Source: Fidelibacterota bacterium (lineage in GTDB: Bacteria; Marinisomatota; Marinisomatia; Marinisomatales; S15-B10). From it: 64,000 nucleotides of DNA. The stretch's first letter is position 1. The number at the start of each line of letters is the position of its first letter. A program made the translations under genes and the position numbers. The DNA lies in NCBI GenBank assembly GCA_002715465.1, contig PAYY01000032.1, positions 33,054 through 97,053 on the forward strand, read 5' to 3'. Under the pieces are notes generated by a model that searched no databases, was not told the origin of the DNA, and saw only the letters and a program-made list of their open reading frames with translations. Shown here in pieces: positions 8,171 to 17,770 of this stretch.

Positions 8171-9769
8171 TTACCAAAATTGAAAAAAGGTGGTAAATGA
8201 TAAGTTAAATTTTAAGTTACTCCAATAATGCTGAACTAGTAATGGAATTTGCATTGATAGCTTAACTTCAAATGGAATAGAACCAAATTTATTCATAGGA
8301 TCAGTATTCATATATATAAAACCCATATTTTGGATGATAGCAAAAGCTCTGGTATCATATCCTTCTCTAGAGTCTGTCCCACCAGCCATCCATTTATTCC
8401 ATTTACTATTTTTTGAGAAAAAAGTATCTCTACCTTTCAAGTACCAAATCTGTCCAGTAAAAAAAGCTATTTTGTCAGGAATCAATTCTAATGTTCCATC
8501 TATTAATCCAAAAGATTCATTCCCACGTCGCATTTTATAAGAATTACCAATTTGATCAAGAATTTTGTCAGCATTTACGTAAAATGTACCTCTTGGAGAT
8601 ATTCTAGTCGAAAACTTAGCTTCAGGGTTAAACTTAAACTTAGTTAACCATGTCACTTTAATACGTCGACCTTTTATTATTCGATAAAATTCACCGGACA
8701 AAGAAAATTTTATTGATGCGATACCATCTCCGAGCTGAAGTTGACTAAACTGTTTTGGTCTATTTAAGCCATCAACTTTCATAGGGTCATATATAGAAAT
8801 AAGTCTTCCTGTTGGCATAGTAATTCCTAGACCTCCATATACTGAATATAAGGATTCACCCTGCCAGACGGGTGATCCCAATAAATGAAAATTGAGGCCT
8901 AATTGAATATCTCCCATCCCTGATGATGTACGATCTGGATGAAAAAATTTCATTAATGAATCAATATTTGTTGGATCCTTTTCGGGATTAGTAAAAGGAT
9001 TAAATTGAGATCCAGTTATTGATTTCCCTATAGGGTCAGCATTTTGTTCCATGGCCCATAAAATAGAAAATTGACCGTCAACTGAATAAAATGAATCATA
9101 AACAGCATTCAGTTTGTTCTTCATGTAAGAACCGAGACTATCTGAAAATTCTGAAGCAAAAAAATTTTCAATTTTTATTTTATTTGCTTTGTGATAAGCT
9201 ATAAATCCAGCCAAATCAAAATTGTCCATTGGGCCGCTAATCCAACCCCATACATTTTTCTGCTCAGCTTTAATATAATTTGGAATAGAGATTGCTGCTG
9301 TTACTTTATCAGATATACCATAGTCAATTTTAATTCGATAAAGAGTCGCTATAAAAGATCTATTTGCATTAGTAATGTAACCACCCATATTAACAGCATT
9401 AGGACCGAAAAAATTTTGGCTAAAATCAAACAAAGAATCGCCCCAAGCTATAGCTGCGGATTTTGTTTGAAAGTCAGCTATTATTTTATCAGTTCTATCT
9501 GAAATAGTTACATAATGTTCATGAAGATTAAATAAATCAGATTTCGTATTTGGATTGTTATGATCATAATACTGTAAACCATATCCTTCTAGATTAAAGA
9601 ACTCATCAGGTAAACCCCTAATGCCGTTAGCTGAGATCCACTGACCAGATGAAAATTCATTGTCTACAGATAAACGCCAAACATTCTTCGGTAGAGTAAA
9701 ATAGTTTTGAGCTTTAAGACAGTCAAAACTCCAAATCATTAATATAATTAAAGTGAATATAGTTCTCAT
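8171..9769 (-). CDS. Predicted outer-membrane beta-barrel protein, unknown function
   Basis: 532 residues with an N-terminal signal peptide (MRTIFTLIILMIWSFDCLKA, cleavage likely just after). The remainder lacks transmembrane helices and is rich in alternating aromatic and polar stretches. It ends FTTFFQFW, and a terminal aromatic residue is the usual outer-membrane insertion signal. Internal strand-like segments include LGLNFHLLGSP and YGGLGITMPTGR. The start is an ATG 3 nt after the NamZ-like gene stop, so it is in the same operon. I do not recognise a named family. It could be a channel or receptor that supplies wall fragments to the neighbouring recycling enzymes; there is no direct evidence. 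Confidence 0.75.
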   Translation of the reverse strand: MRTIFTLIILMIWSFDCLKAQNYFTLPKNVWRLSVDNEFSSGQWISANGIRGLPDEFFNLEGYGLQYYDHNNPNTKSDLFNLHEHYVTISDRTDKIIADFQTKSAAIAWGDSLFDFSQNFFGPNAVNMGGYITNANRSFIATLYRIKIDYGISDKVTAAISIPNYIKAEQKNVWGWISGPMDNFDLAGFIAYHKANKIKIENFFASEFSDSLGSYMKNKLNAVYDSFYSVDGQFSILWAMEQNADPIGKSITGSQFNPFTNPEKDPTNIDSLMKFFHPDRTSSGMGDIQLGLNFHLLGSPVWQGESLYSVYGGLGITMPTGRLISIYDPMKVDGLNRPKQFSQLQLGDGIASIKFSLSGEFYRIIKGRRIKVTWLTKFKFNPEAKFSTRISPRGTFYVNADKILDQIGNSYKMRRGNESFGLIDGTLELIPDKIAFFTGQIWYLKGRDTFFSKNSKWNKWMAGGTDSREGYDTRAFAIIQNMGFIYMNTDPMNKFGSIPFEVKLSMQIPLLVQHYWSNLKFNLSFTTFFQFW

Positions 9770-9772
9770 AAA

Positions 9773-11068
9773 TTAATAGAGAAGGAATTTTTGACGAAAA
9801 TTATTAAATCTGATTAGATCTTGAGACCAAGTAGCTGGAAGTTTAGCAACATTTCTTTCTTGAGCCAGAAATATTCTCAAATAGTTATGCCCATAAAGAA
9901 GATCTATATAATTATTTCCTATCCATTTAAAGCGACGAGGTTCCATAACTGAAATTAATGAAAGAATATTTACAGCAGTTTTTACTGGTTTGAATCTATC
10001 TCTATCTTGAATTAATAATTCAATACCATAGCAAGTTTCATTTCTATAAATGGGCCTTGAGACAAGTAATGAAAGAGAATCAGGCATAAATTGTATAGTT
10101 TTAAAAATAACACCGGGAAGATTGGCTTTAATTAATCCTGCAATTAATTGTTTAGATACTAACCATGGAGCACCTATTACTTTGTAGGGTAAATTAGTGC
10201 CTTCTCCAAAAGAAAGGTTTGTGCCTGTTAATAATTCCAGTCCAACAGATGATAATAGTCTGTCAGTATTCTCTATATCTTTCCATAAAGGAGTTTCTAC
10301 CAAACCTGTTTCATCAAACCACATTTTTCGATTCCAGTTTGCCATAGGAATTACAGTTAATTCACATCTTTCAGATCCTCTTATCCATCCAGTTTCATTT
10401 ATCATAATAGAAAGTTCTCCTACTGTCATCCCATGTCTAATTGGAACTAAATGATATCCTTTAAGTGATTGAAATTGTGGGCGAATAACTGGGCCTTCTA
10501 AAGTGTTTCCATTAATTGGATTTGGTCTATCTAATACAATAACTGGCTTCCCATAATCTGCAGCTGCTTCCATCATCTTAGTCACTGTAGTCATTATTGT
10601 TTGATATCTAACTCCTGTGTCTTGCACATCAATAATGACTAAATCGACATTTCGGAAATCCCTGCTATTTGGTTTAAAATGATGACCCCAAAGATTTTTT
10701 ATTATAGCATTAAAACGTTTGTCTTTTTTGTCTGGTGATGACTCCAAAGATTGAATCTGGTTATTTAAAATTCCAAATTGGGGAGTAAAAATAATTTCAA
10801 CATTAATAAGATCTTTTTGTTCGTATAATAAATCCAATAAATGCTTTCCTTCACGATTCAATGAGGTTTGATTGGTTAATATGGCAAGTCTTTTCCCTTT
10901 AATAAGGTCAAACATTCTTTCTTCTAAAATATCTAAACCCGTAAAAACACCCGGTAAAAAACTCATATCAGGAATATCAACTACCTTAGAGTGATCATAC
11001 AGTTCTTGACTCCAAATAGGTAGTGATAAGAAAATTATAAATAAACTTGGCTTAAAAATATTCTTCAT
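9773..11068 (-). CDS. NamZ-like (DUF1343) exported protein, possible exo-N-acetylmuramidase
   Basis: 431 residues with a signal peptide (about 1-21, ending IWSQ). It matches the DUF1343 family, whose founding member NamZ of Bacillus subtilis is an exo-beta-N-acetylmuramidase releasing MurNAc from glycan chains. Visible family blocks are GKRLAILTNQTSLNREGKH, LVIIDVQDTGVRYQT, VIVLDRPNPINGN, and a GMTVGEL block followed by TNLSFGEGTN. Odd point: the family block I expect to read PEHG (Glu-His in the active cleft) reads PQFGILNN at about residue 97, so activity may be altered. The ATG overlaps the preceding symporter stop by 4 nt (ATGA). Neighbours NagZ-like, sugar kinase and Alr support a wall-recycling role. 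Confidence 0.85.
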   Translation of the reverse strand: MKNIFKPSLFIIFLSLPIWSQELYDHSKVVDIPDMSFLPGVFTGLDILEERMFDLIKGKRLAILTNQTSLNREGKHLLDLLYEQKDLINVEIIFTPQFGILNNQIQSLESSPDKKDKRFNAIIKNLWGHHFKPNSRDFRNVDLVIIDVQDTGVRYQTIMTTVTKMMEAAADYGKPVIVLDRPNPINGNTLEGPVIRPQFQSLKGYHLVPIRHGMTVGELSIMINETGWIRGSERCELTVIPMANWNRKMWFDETGLVETPLWKDIENTDRLLSSVGLELLTGTNLSFGEGTNLPYKVIGAPWLVSKQLIAGLIKANLPGVIFKTIQFMPDSLSLLVSRPIYRNETCYGIELLIQDRDRFKPVKTAVNILSLISVMEPRRFKWIGNNYIDLLYGHNYLRIFLAQERNVAKLPATWSQDLIRFNNFRQKFLLY

Positions 11069-12462
11069 TTTTTAAGTAATCTTACAATTGTTGAGACCAT
11101 TATCATAAGAGTTAGACCAATCAATGTATACCAGGGCCATGCAATAGGAGTGAAAACAATAATTAATATCATTATTATAATTGACGATATAAAACCCAAG
11201 ATAACCGATAAAGAAGAAAATTCAATATTTAGTAAGCCAAGCACAAAGAACCCCAAAAGACCTCCATAAGTAAAAGAAGAAATTGTTAAACCAATCTCAA
11301 CCAATGGATTATCTGAAGATGTAAAAAGTAATGCACTAATTGAAATAACAATTCCGCATATTATAGAAATAAGTCGAGAGTTCCTTAAGTTATATTCATT
11401 TGGCTTAATTAATTTTATCCAGTCCGACATTATTGAAGAGGCAATCGCATTAATTGATGAGCTAAGCGAAGACATTGCAGCTGAGAAAATTGCTGCCACA
11501 ATTAGTCCTTTTACCCCAATTGGAAGAGCATCAATAATAAATTTAGAAAAAACATTATTGCTATTGATAGTTTCTCCCTCATAAAAGGCCCAAATCCCTG
11601 TTCCAATCATTAAAAAAATTCCAAATTGGAAAAGTGCTAAAACTCCACTACCAATTAGTGCTTTTCGACTATCATTTAAACTTTTTGCACTCAAAAGTCT
11701 TTGCACCATAAGATGATCAGTCCCATGCGAAGCTAATGATAAAAAAATCCCTCCAAAAAAGGCTGTAATAAAATGGTATGGATAACTAAGAAAATTTCCA
11801 CCTTGAAAAATTAGAAGTTTCTCTTCATTAGATGCACTTCTTAATATGGAAATCCAACCTCCATCAATAATAATCCCTAAAACCCAAATAGTTATAAATC
11901 CACCTATAATATAGATCGAAAATTGAATTGAATCAGCCCAGACCACTGCTTTAAGTCCTCCTAAAATAGTATAAAATAGAGTAAAAGCTACTATAACGAT
12001 TATTGATAATTGGTAAGACCATCCAGTAATTAAAGTCATAGGAATAGCTGTCATGAAAAGTCTAACTCCATCAGAAAGAATACGTGTAACTTGAAAAACA
12101 AAAGAACCCGTACGTTGTGCTGTTACTCCCCAGCGATTCCGAAGAAATTCATAGGTCGATTCCAAACCTTCTTTAAAATATAGTGGGAGCAAATAATGTG
12201 CAACTAACCATCGTCCTATTACATAACCTAGGGCTAACTGTAAAAAACCAAAATTTGAATTATATGCTATTCCAGGAATACTAAGAAAGGTTAACACGGA
12301 TGTTTCTGTTGCAACAACCGAAAACATAATCATCCACCAAGGAATACTCTTTTCTGCAAGAAAAAATGATTTTGTGCTAGCTTGTTTCCCTGATGCCCAA
12401 AGAGAAAAATAACTAACTATAATTAGATATAAAAAAAGAACAATGAAGTCTAATAATTGCAC
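11065..12462 (-). CDS. Sodium:solute symporter (SSS family)
   Basis: 465-residue inner-membrane transporter with about 13 hydrophobic helices. SSS features include an early SVVATETSVLTFLSIPG segment, YTILGGLKAVVWADSIQ (typical of the family), and AAIFSAAMSSLSSSINA near residue 320. It starts with GTG at 12462, 10 nt after the NagZ-like gene, and overlaps the NamZ-like gene by 4 nt, so it is firmly inside the operon. The substrate is not shown by sequence. Because it sits between a NagZ-type glycosidase and a NamZ-type muramidase, import of MurNAc, GlcNAc or anhydro-sugars by sodium co-transport is a reasonable inference. Confidence 0.88.
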   Translation of the reverse strand: MQLLDFIVLFLYLIIVSYFSLWASGKQASTKSFFLAEKSIPWWMIMFSVVATETSVLTFLSIPGIAYNSNFGFLQLALGYVIGRWLVAHYLLPLYFKEGLESTYEFLRNRWGVTAQRTGSFVFQVTRILSDGVRLFMTAIPMTLITGWSYQLSIIVIVAFTLFYTILGGLKAVVWADSIQFSIYIIGGFITIWVLGIIIDGGWISILRSASNEEKLLIFQGGNFLSYPYHFITAFFGGIFLSLASHGTDHLMVQRLLSAKSLNDSRKALIGSGVLALFQFGIFLMIGTGIWAFYEGETINSNNVFSKFIIDALPIGVKGLIVAAIFSAAMSSLSSSINAIASSIMSDWIKLIKPNEYNLRNSRLISIICGIVISISALLFTSSDNPLVEIGLTISSFTYGGLLGFFVLGLLNIEFSSLSVILGFISSIIIMILIIVFTPIAWPWYTLIGLTLMIMVSTIVRLLKK

Positions 12463-12472
12463 AAAATTAGAT

Positions 12473-15280
12473 CTACCGGTTAAGCAAAACCTTCATCACA
12501 GCGTTATGAAATTCCTGCCTAACTTTTGTAATCCCGCCTCGTTTCCTAGTTGGGTGCACTCTATTTGTCAATAAAATAATTGCAATTCGCCTATTGGGAT
12601 CGATCCAAATAGAAGTACCAGTGAAACCAGTATGACCAAAACTACCAGCACTAAAATATTGTCCAGCTGAACTTTTACCCTTAGTTGGTGTATCCCATCC
12701 TATAGCTCTATCACTTCCTTTTGGTAACTCTTGTTTACTTGTAAACTTTTCTATAATTGATCTAGAAAAGTATCTACGTCCGCCAAAAAACCCATAGTCC
12801 ATCATCATCTGAGAAAAAACACCAAGATCCTTTGCTGAAGAAAAAAGGCCAGCATGTCCAGCTATTCCGCCTAACTGCCATGCTCGTTCATCGTGTACAA
12901 TTCCTTGAACTAATCCACGATTATAAATATTGTCAATTTCTGTTGGTGCTACTTTGAAAATAATAGAGGAATCAGGTATGAAGAATGTGTTCTTCATACC
13001 TAATGGTTTAAAGATTAATTTAGAAGATAAGACATCAAATTTTTCTCCACTTATTATTTCACATATTTTTCCTAGCAAAATCATCCCAAAATCACTGTAT
13101 TCGTAAACCATCCCCGGGGGATGAATAAGAGGTTCGTTAATAATATCAGAAATTATTTCATTAGCACTTAGACCTAAAGGATACTTTTTAAAAGGTTTTA
13201 GACCAGCCGAGTGAGTTAAAAGATGTCTTATTGTAACCAGATCTTTTCCACCTCCTGTAAATTGAGGGATAAAATCTTTAACAGGCTCATCCAAAGGAAG
13301 TTTATTTTGAGCTGATAGCTTCATCACTATACTTGTTGTAGCGACAACTTTTGTTAGTGAAGCTAAATCATAAATAGTTTCAGCATTCACTAAAGGAGAT
13401 AATGAACTGTAGGCTTGCCTACCAATTTGCTTTGACCAAATAACTTCTCCACCATATAGAACAAGTGTTGAAACACCTGGAAATATTGAATCAGCAATTG
13501 CATTATTTAGAATACTTTCAGGCTCAGTAAAATCTAAAATTTCAGACAATTCTCTACCCCATAGATCAACTTCCTTTTTAATACCATGACCCTGAGGATA
13601 TTTTGGACTTAGGCTAACAGGAAGTTTTCCAGTTATAGGAGCACTGCCGAAAAGTGCATTAGCCATGGCATTCATAGAAATAGAACCATATCCATATGCA
13701 GCAAGATAAGTTCCGAGGGAATCAACACCACTTACATAGGGAGAACCAAAGGAAACAATTGTTACCTTTTCTTTAATTGCATGAAACTTTTCAATAAGCT
13801 CGCGATGAGAGGGATCAATTGTTACTCTTCCAATATTCATCCTAACACGAATTAAAAGAGAAATTAAAATGTGGTCAGAGGAATCTGCTTTAGCTATAAT
13901 ATCGGAAATTTGATTATGACTAAGTTCTTGGTAATAAAATTCAGACTTTACATTGCCATGCAATCTAGAAACTGCTGATCTAAATGGCTTAGAATAAGAT
14001 AACATTCCCTCATCGGTTGCCAATAAAATATGAGTCATTCTATTATTATTTGTGGGAGATATTGGAATTGTTTTTAAATCATCATTAATAAGAGTAATTG
14101 ATTTTCTTGCAGCTTCAGTAGCAATAGATGTATTATTCCCATTACCGAGGATTCTCCGTGCTTTTGATAAAGGGACCTCTCTTTCATCCCATAAACCTAA
14201 TTCTTGTTTAGCATGGAGAATTTTTTGAACCGATTGGTCAATACGTTTTATTGAAATTCTACCACTTTTAACAGCATTTAAGACCCCTTTAATAGCTGTG
14301 TCATTATCAAGAGGTAAAAGAACTATATCTGAGCCAGCTTCAATGGTTCGTACAGCCGCTTCAGATGACCAAAAAGTTTCGGTAATCCCTCCCATCTCCA
14401 TAGCGTCAGTAACAATAATTCCTTTAAAACCAAAATCATCTCTAAGAATTTTTTTGCTTATTTTATTTGAAAGTGTAGCTGGCAATTTTGAATCATCTAT
14501 CGCAGGAATAGAAATATGAGCCGTCATCACCATTTTCACTCCAGCATCAATAGCGTCTTTAAATGGAGGAAGATCGATACTTCTAAATTTATTTTTTTCA
14601 GATTCAATAATTGGCAAAGTAGTATGAGAGTCAACACTAGTATTCCCATGACCGGGAAAATGTTTAATACATGCAATTAAGCCATGATCTTGAGCTCCTC
14701 TTATAAATGCATTACCATATTGTGATACAATTTCCGGAGTATCTCCATATGAACGAAAATTAATTATGGGATTATTTGAATTACTATTGACATCCATAAC
14801 TGGTGCAAAAGCAACATGAACCCCTACTGATCTAGCTTCTATAGCCGTTATTCTGCCCTGTTCATAAGATAACTGGGTATTGCCAGTTGCTGCCATAGCC
14901 ATATTTGTGGGAAAGAGTGTAGCGCCTTCTAGATGCTGCCCCACCCCTCTTTCATAATCAGCAGCAACGATGAGGGGTATTTTTGAAAAGGATTGGATTT
15001 CATTTAAATTCTCAATGGTGCCATAAACAGATCCAAAATAAGAAACAATTCCGCCTATATGATAATCTGCAATTAGGCGTTTTACGTTTTTAAATGTATG
15101 GTCATCTTCTCTATAAAACCCTCCTGTATATCTCACCATAAACATTTGTCCAACCTTTTCCTCAATTGTTAAATCGGAAAGTGACTTTTCTACTTGGGGA
15201 TACTTAGTAATTGATGAAGTAGCCAAGCAAGAATAGTAAAAAAGGAAAAAAACAAAAAATGTTATAGTCCTATTTTTCAT
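12473..15280 (-). CDS. NagZ-like GH3 beta-N-acetylglucosaminidase fused to a serine hydrolase (beta-lactamase fold)
   Basis: 935-residue exported two-enzyme fusion. Residues 1-20 form a signal peptide (Cys at 18, possibly lipidated). The GH3 part has KHFPGHGNTSVDSHTTLP near 205-222, the NagZ-type His/Asp loop, and IVTDAMEMGGIT near 290, where the Asp is the nucleophile. A GH3 C-terminal domain follows (about 370-560). The second half is a class C beta-lactamase/esterase domain: ASLTKVVATT near 640 (SxxK), YSDFGMILLG (YxN-like), and HTGFTG (KTG-like). Such fusions are common in Bacteroidetes-like genomes. It probably trims GlcNAc from wall fragments, with a peptidase or esterase acting on the stem. 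The start overlaps alr by 11 nt. Confidence 0.9.
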   Translation of the reverse strand: MKNRTITFFVFFLFYYSCLATSSITKYPQVEKSLSDLTIEEKVGQMFMVRYTGGFYREDDHTFKNVKRLIADYHIGGIVSYFGSVYGTIENLNEIQSFSKIPLIVAADYERGVGQHLEGATLFPTNMAMAATGNTQLSYEQGRITAIEARSVGVHVAFAPVMDVNSNSNNPIINFRSYGDTPEIVSQYGNAFIRGAQDHGLIACIKHFPGHGNTSVDSHTTLPIIESEKNKFRSIDLPPFKDAIDAGVKMVMTAHISIPAIDDSKLPATLSNKISKKILRDDFGFKGIIVTDAMEMGGITETFWSSEAAVRTIEAGSDIVLLPLDNDTAIKGVLNAVKSGRISIKRIDQSVQKILHAKQELGLWDEREVPLSKARRILGNGNNTSIATEAARKSITLINDDLKTIPISPTNNNRMTHILLATDEGMLSYSKPFRSAVSRLHGNVKSEFYYQELSHNQISDIIAKADSSDHILISLLIRVRMNIGRVTIDPSHRELIEKFHAIKEKVTIVSFGSPYVSGVDSLGTYLAAYGYGSISMNAMANALFGSAPITGKLPVSLSPKYPQGHGIKKEVDLWGRELSEILDFTEPESILNNAIADSIFPGVSTLVLYGGEVIWSKQIGRQAYSSLSPLVNAETIYDLASLTKVVATTSIVMKLSAQNKLPLDEPVKDFIPQFTGGGKDLVTIRHLLTHSAGLKPFKKYPLGLSANEIISDIINEPLIHPPGMVYEYSDFGMILLGKICEIISGEKFDVLSSKLIFKPLGMKNTFFIPDSSIIFKVAPTEIDNIYNRGLVQGIVHDERAWQLGGIAGHAGLFSSAKDLGVFSQMMMDYGFFGGRRYFSRSIIEKFTSKQELPKGSDRAIGWDTPTKGKSSAGQYFSAGSFGHTGFTGTSIWIDPNRRIAIILLTNRVHPTRKRGGITKVRQEFHNAVMKVLLNR

Positions 15281-16382
15281 TTAAAAACTCTCTTTTTATA
15301 CGTTTACCCCCCAATCCAGTAAATATAACATAGGGACTCAGACCAATATCTTTACTAATCATCTCAATTGGCAATTCATTTTTATCATCTTTTCCCCAAA
15401 TAAGAACTCTGTCACCTTCTCTAGGCTTAATTTTTCCGAAATCGACCATGAATTGATCCATGCAAATTCTACCCGCTATTTTATATCGCTTACCTTTTGA
15501 TACAATAAAACCATTCTTATACCACGATCTTGGTATACCATCAGCAAAACCGACTTGAACAACAGCAATATAACTATCAATCGAAGGTCTATAGAGTGCG
15601 CCATAACTAATCGGTGTACCTGAGAGAACCTTTCTTACCAATACAATTTCACCTTTAAAGTTCATAACTGGTTCGACTGGAATAGGATGTATTATTTCAG
15701 ATGAAGGTTTAGCACCATAAAAAAGCATTCCAATTCTAACCATATTGTATAAGGAATCAGGCATATTAACTAATCCCCCACTATTTGAAATATGAATCCA
15801 TTTAGGAGATAAAATACTTTTTAACTCCTTAAGGACATGATCAAATCGGTCTTTTTGTTTATAAGCAAAAGATCTATCACCTTCATCCGAAGTTGATAGA
15901 TGAGAATAAATCCCTTCAGGTTGAATACCTGTATGAGCTTTTAATTCCTTTACGAAGGAAACAGCTTCCATATATGGGATGCCCAATCGGGACATTCCTG
16001 TATCTAATTTTAAATGGAACTGAGGAAGTTTAATTTTATTTTTTTTGGCATTTTTTAAAAGGTCTAGATCCCCAAACCAAGAAATGTTTACAATTATTGA
16101 ATGCTCAATTGCTAGTTGAATAGCCCTTTTTGTAAGACGTTCAAAGATTAATATTTTTGCTTTTATTCCATTTTTTCGCAATTCTAAAGCTTCATCAATT
16201 GAAAATACCCCAAAATATCTTATTCCAGCCCCTTCCAATACCTTAGTTACAGTGGAAGCTCCATGACCATATGCATCTGCTTTTACAACAGCTAACACTT
16301 CAGAATCCTTAGCACGTTCTTTAATTAATAGTGCATTCTGGACTAGCCGATCAAGATTGATTTCAATAATTGGACTAGCCAT
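15270..16382 (-). CDS. alr: Alanine racemase
   Basis: 370-residue PLP enzyme that interconverts L- and D-alanine for peptidoglycan. The PLP lysine lies in AVVKADAYGHG near residue 33. Further signatures are the LKLDTGMSRLG block, and SYGALYRPS, which carries the catalytic Tyr from the partner subunit, then GRICMDQFMVD. Length is normal for the family. The ATG lies 1 nt after the kinase stop, and the end overlaps the NagZ-like gene by 11 nt, so it is transcribed with the wall-recycling enzymes. In this context it may process D-Ala released from stem peptides as well as making it. Confidence 0.95.
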   Translation of the reverse strand: MASPIIEINLDRLVQNALLIKERAKDSEVLAVVKADAYGHGASTVTKVLEGAGIRYFGVFSIDEALELRKNGIKAKILIFERLTKRAIQLAIEHSIIVNISWFGDLDLLKNAKKNKIKLPQFHLKLDTGMSRLGIPYMEAVSFVKELKAHTGIQPEGIYSHLSTSDEGDRSFAYKQKDRFDHVLKELKSILSPKWIHISNSGGLVNMPDSLYNMVRIGMLFYGAKPSSEIIHPIPVEPVMNFKGEIVLVRKVLSGTPISYGALYRPSIDSYIAVVQVGFADGIPRSWYKNGFIVSKGKRYKIAGRICMDQFMVDFGKIKPREGDRVLIWGKDDKNELPIEMISKDIGLSPYVIFTGLGGKRIKREFLNEK

Positions 16383-16383
16383 A

Positions 16384-17316
16384 TTAAAGGTGAAATGCTT
16401 TTAATTGTTTAATTTTAAATCTTTCATCAATTAGTCTTAATCCTCCAAAAACAACTTCAACTTGTGCTTCTTTCCAAGATTGAAAATCAAGTTTATTAAG
16501 AAGTAAAGTTCTATAAAACTCCGATTTTGTAATTAAAGAACCATGCAAGCCAATTACTTTAGGACAATCAATCTTTTTAATCAAATCATCAATTAAGTCT
16601 TCTAACCCTTCGATACCAGAATCAACTATATGTTTAGCGATAATATTACCATCTTTAGCTGCCTGCAACAAAGGTATAGCAAGTCCCGCTATTTGAGACA
16701 TATTTTTTCCGCTAGAGGCCTTTTCAAGAACTTCTTCAAATAGTTTTACCTTATAATGATTTAAGAGGATTTTCCTTAAATCAATTATATCCTTATCTAA
16801 ACTTCTTTCAGCAATGATTAATTGAGTTAAAAGAGTTTTACCTAACCAATATCCACTACCTACATCACCAATTTGAAAACCATAACCACCAGATCTTGAG
16901 AGGGCACCATTTGAGTTTTCACCAATTGCAATAGATCCTGTACCTACAAGAAGAGATATGCCATGACTTCTTCCCCATATTGCTCTATGAGCCATTTCAG
17001 CATCAGAAATAAGATAAAGAGAAGCCAAAGGAAACAAATCAGATAATAGTGTTTTTAATTCAGTCTTATATTTGGGATTACTTATACCTGCTATACCAAG
17101 AACTAATGAAGAAATATTATCTATAGATAAACTTGAATAATCAATTATGGTTTTAATATATTTTTTTAAACGCTTAATACCTTCTCGACCATAAAGATTG
17201 AGACTAGTGCCTTTGCCTTTTTTTATATAAGCTATTTTTGATGCAAAATTAGCTAATAAAATAGTCGTCTGAGTCCCTCCACCATCAATGGAAATTACAT
17301 TTTTATCGTAAACCAT
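16384..17316 (-). CDS. BadF/BadG-type kinase, probable N-acetylhexosamine (GlcNAc or MurNAc) kinase
   Basis: 310-residue cytosolic sugar kinase of the ASKHA fold. It has phosphate-1 motif IDGGGTQTT at residue 10, phosphate-2 motif LLVGTGSIAIG near 120, then GGYGFQIGDVGSGYWLG, typical of eukaryote-like N-acetylglucosamine kinases and of bacterial MurNAc/GlcNAc kinases (MurK). It probably phosphorylates amino sugars released by the NagZ- and NamZ-like enzymes next door. No murQ etherase is seen in the window. It overlaps the deoxyribosyltransferase-like gene by 14 nt and is 1 nt from alr. Substrate choice between GlcNAc and MurNAc cannot be decided here. Confidence 0.85.
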   Translation of the reverse strand: MVYDKNVISIDGGGTQTTILLANFASKIAYIKKGKGTSLNLYGREGIKRLKKYIKTIIDYSSLSIDNISSLVLGIAGISNPKYKTELKTLLSDLFPLASLYLISDAEMAHRAIWGRSHGISLLVGTGSIAIGENSNGALSRSGGYGFQIGDVGSGYWLGKTLLTQLIIAERSLDKDIIDLRKILLNHYKVKLFEEVLEKASSGKNMSQIAGLAIPLLQAAKDGNIIAKHIVDSGIEGLEDLIDDLIKKIDCPKVIGLHGSLITKSEFYRTLLLNKLDFQSWKEAQVEVVFGGLRLIDERFKIKQLKAFHL

Positions 17317-17770
17317 ATTTTTTCAAGAGAAAAGCCTTAAGTTCATTAAAGCTATTGAATTCTCTTTTACAGCAACCAATAATCCATGAACTTATTTTAT
17401 GAGAAGGTATTTTCGTAATCATATAAACTGGAATTCCTCTTCTATATGCAGTTGTAACCTCTCCATGGGTACCACCGCCCTTAAGAGCACTTTTATCCCA
17501 AAGGCAAATAACATAATCTATTTTTGATTCAATTGCATTTATATCAGCATCAATCATTTTTCTAACAGTAGTTTTAAATTTTTCAGGCGCGGTTAATTTC
17601 CAGCGGCGAAATTCATCCATTTCTTCAATAGTTAATACTTCAAATTGGTGGACAACAGGATTAAAGACATCATGACCTAACTCAGCATCAAGCCAATGAG
17701 AAATTTCATCCCTCCAAATCGAACCCATGTTAGGAGCATTTTCCATACCTCCAGATAAGTATGCTATCAT
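17303..17770 (-). CDS. Nucleoside 2-deoxyribosyltransferase-like protein
   Basis: 155-residue cytosolic protein. The start AYLSGGMENAPNMGSIWR, the DADINAIESKIDYVICLWD block and the GGGTHGEVTTAYRRGIPVYM motif resemble the nucleoside 2-deoxyribosyltransferase/TIR-like Rossmann family. The glutamate in HGEV is at the position of the catalytic Glu of that family. It overlaps the ABC permease gene by 4 nt (ATGA) and the kinase by 14 nt. The role in a wall-recycling operon is unclear; it could act on a nucleotide-sugar or nucleoside by-product. Confidence 0.7.
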   Translation of the reverse strand: MIAYLSGGMENAPNMGSIWRDEISHWLDAELGHDVFNPVVHQFEVLTIEEMDEFRRWKLTAPEKFKTTVRKMIDADINAIESKIDYVICLWDKSALKGGGTHGEVTTAYRRGIPVYMITKIPSHKISSWIIGCCKREFNSFNELKAFLLKKYGLR

